Shown: positions 62,685 to 64,000 of the stretch, piece by piece
Layout: the number at the start of each line of letters is the position of its first letter
Numbering within the stretch: the first letter of the stretch is position 1
From: Desulfovibrio sp. An276
Lineage (GTDB): Bacteria > Desulfobacterota > Desulfovibrionia > Desulfovibrionales > Desulfovibrionaceae
Assembly (NCBI RefSeq): GCF_002159665.1
Contig: NZ_NFJC01000004.1
Location: 60,755 to 124,754, forward strand
Reading direction: 5' to 3'
Length of the DNA: 64,000 bases
Program-made: the position numbers and the translations under genes
Notes under the pieces: model-generated
Databases searched by the model: none
What the model saw: the letters and a program-made list of their open reading frames with translations, nothing else
What the model was told of the DNA's origin: nothing

Positions 62685-63866
62685 TTACCATCCGCCAAAA
62701 AGGGGAAGACGGGCAACGGCATGGGCATCACGCACAAGGTAGAGATATTTGTGCATCATGGCCGTGGCGCAGGCATGGTTTGGCAGGATACGCAGGCGGC
62801 TTTTGGGAGAGAGGGAGAGCACAAAATCCCTTTCCCTTATGCGAAGGTCAGGGGCAACGCGTACCATGCCGTGCTCCTGGTTCAGATCGTAGAGGACAAG
62901 ACCATCCAGGGCGTTGAGCTCCATGTCGCAGACAAGGCCGTAGCCCTGGCTTTGAAACAAATGATCAAGGCCGCGATCGCTTGAAAGGGAAGCCCAGCCA
63001 GAGTCCGTGCAGATGCGCGAGGGAAGCTCGTTTCCCTTGGCAAAGCCGCCAATGACCGAGGTGAGCACGGATAGGGCAATATCCTCATGCCTGCACACCC
63101 CAAGGCCTGCCTGGACCATATCCATATAAATATAGACCCCTGCGCGAACCTCGGTAAGACCAGGATTTGCCGTGCCAAGGAGAGCCGTGGGGGTAGAGCC
63201 TGCGCTCACGATGTCTACGTCGAGGCCCATGGCTCTGAGCCTTTCGGCTGCGGCCACCGCATCAGCCCCTTCCTTCTCGGCCAGGGCCAGGATCTCCTCT
63301 GTCCTTTTGCAATTGTAGGCAGCACCAGCATGGGTGAGGACGCCGCGCACCCTTTGTCCGGCTTCGGCCAAAAGCCGTGCTATGGCGCAAAGCTCGTCCC
63401 CATCGGGCTTCAACCCTGCCCTGTGCCCGTCCGTGTCTATTTCCAAAAGCACGGAGTAGGAGACGGAGTGGCCTTTCGCATCCTCTATGAGGGCCCTTGC
63501 CATGGACAGGCTATCCAGGATGACCTTGAAGTCTATGCCCATTGCCATGAGGGCGCGGGCCCTTGCAAAAAGGGAGGGACGTATGCCTACAGCCAGAAGG
63601 ATGTCCCGGACTCCCAACTCGGCTACGGCCTCAGCCTCGCCCATGGTGGCAACAGTGCAGGCAGATGCTTTCATCATCCTTTGCGCCACATCCCAGCAGC
63701 GACAGGTTTTCAAATGCGGACGCAGGGGCATGTTGCCAAGATGGGCCGCCATGCGCCAGGCATTGGCTTCCATGCGCTCCTCGTCCAGCAAAAGACTGGG
63801 GGTGGGAAGATCCTCAAGGGGAATGGGGGAGGCAAAATACTCTGCCTCAGGGGCTGACAAACTCAT
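62685..63866 (-). CDS. D-threonine aldolase / D-serine dehydratase-like PLP enzyme
   Basis: A 393-residue fold-type III PLP enzyme. The alanine-racemase-like N-terminal barrel has LPTPSLLLDEERME and LRPHLKTCRCW with the PLP lysine. VLTHAGAAYNC and VSAGSTPTALL follow. The C-terminal domain ends in the metal site PNHACATAMMH (His and Cys), typical of D-threonine aldolase and eukaryotic-type D-serine dehydratase. It probably acts on a D-hydroxy amino acid. GAGG lies six bases before the ATG. With sdaA nearby, D- and L-hydroxy amino acids may both be consumed. Confidence 0.88.
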   Translation of the reverse strand: MSLSAPEAEYFASPIPLEDLPTPSLLLDEERMEANAWRMAAHLGNMPLRPHLKTCRCWDVAQRMMKASACTVATMGEAEAVAELGVRDILLAVGIRPSLFARARALMAMGIDFKVILDSLSMARALIEDAKGHSVSYSVLLEIDTDGHRAGLKPDGDELCAIARLLAEAGQRVRGVLTHAGAAYNCKRTEEILALAEKEGADAVAAAERLRAMGLDVDIVSAGSTPTALLGTANPGLTEVRAGVYIYMDMVQAGLGVCRHEDIALSVLTSVIGGFAKGNELPSRICTDSGWASLSSDRGLDHLFQSQGYGLVCDMELNALDGLVLYDLNQEHGMVRVAPDLRIRERDFVLSLSPKSRLRILPNHACATAMMHKYLYLVRDAHAVARLPLFGGW

Positions 63867-64000
63867 ACGACCTCGCGCTGGCTAAAGTGAGCTTTTATCA
63901 AGCGCGCCGTAAAACCTCTCCCTTCAGGGGGAGGATATAAGGCGCCCCTAGCTTGGCAAGTTTGCCTTTAGTTGGGAGTTCTTTGGGATTCGATATACTG

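Noticed and set aside
63915..63934. Hairpin CCTCTCCC/GGGGGAGG near the right edge
   Set aside because: Short stem with a G-T pair and no T tract; what it belongs to cannot be judged because the next gene is outside the window.

Overview
The window looks like chromosome of a GC-rich (roughly 58% by eye) anaerobic deltaproteobacterium, most likely a Desulfovibrionaceae member close to Bilophila, Mailhella or Desulfovibrio. Reasons: an integrase-like/TOBE regulator of the TunR type known from sulfate reducers, a selenocysteine tRNA, hypD, an Fe-S L-serine dehydratase, and DUF362/ferredoxin and DUF4198 proteins. The lineage is inferred from gene content; no rRNA lies in the window.

Layout. 1-8.6 kb, minus strand: start of a probable M16 peptidase, a GT-B glycosyltransferase, bifunctional Rsh ((p)ppGpp synthetase/hydrolase), an HATPase/winged-helix regulator with repeated sites in its leader, a Bcr/CflA-type efflux pump and an orphan peptide-binding protein. 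9-19.6 kb: a SWIM-SNF2 ATPase, an MBL-fold hydrolase, an FMN reductase, an odd shrunken PabB/PabC-like protein, the TunR-like regulator (minus), a DUF4198 protein, a Tim44-like protein and a PaaI thioesterase. tRNA-Sec follows at 19.7 kb. EamA and MgtE transporters (minus) are divergent from nadA (plus).

From 24.6 to 39.4 kb every gene is on the plus strand: a membrane-anchored unknown, rlmI, a class V aminotransferase, a DUF1844 protein, argC, hypD, and a menaquinone cluster menI-menF-menD-menB-menC-(cstA-like)-menE closed by a terminator. This supplies chorismate to DHNA-CoA/DHNA by the classical o-succinylbenzoate route; menH and menA are not here. On the minus strand, bioB and a fused bioD-bioA cover the last steps of biotin synthesis. 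An M24 peptidase then faces an AT-rich islet (about 44.5-45.5 kb) with a small secreted protein and an XRE regulator.

46-64 kb: a GT8 glycosyltransferase, three single-gene hsp20 units (two are near-identical tandem copies), dnaE, glk, a rhodanese/DUF2892 protein, a lipoprotein whose leader carries repeated TATCGCGCAA boxes, a sigma54 activator without a sensor domain, a membrane protein, sdaA, an orphan NMT1/SsuA-like binding protein with a readable promoter, a DUF362 ferredoxin protein and a D-threonine-aldolase-like PLP enzyme.

The strongest leads for something undescribed are the TATCGCGCAA box cluster with its adjoining nested hairpin (56.0-56.4 kb), the TGTTGAGT octamers exactly 100 bp apart upstream of the HATPase regulator (5.3-5.45 kb), and the PabB/PabC-like protein that has lost its chorismate-binding core. 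No CRISPR array, prophage or insertion sequence was seen.
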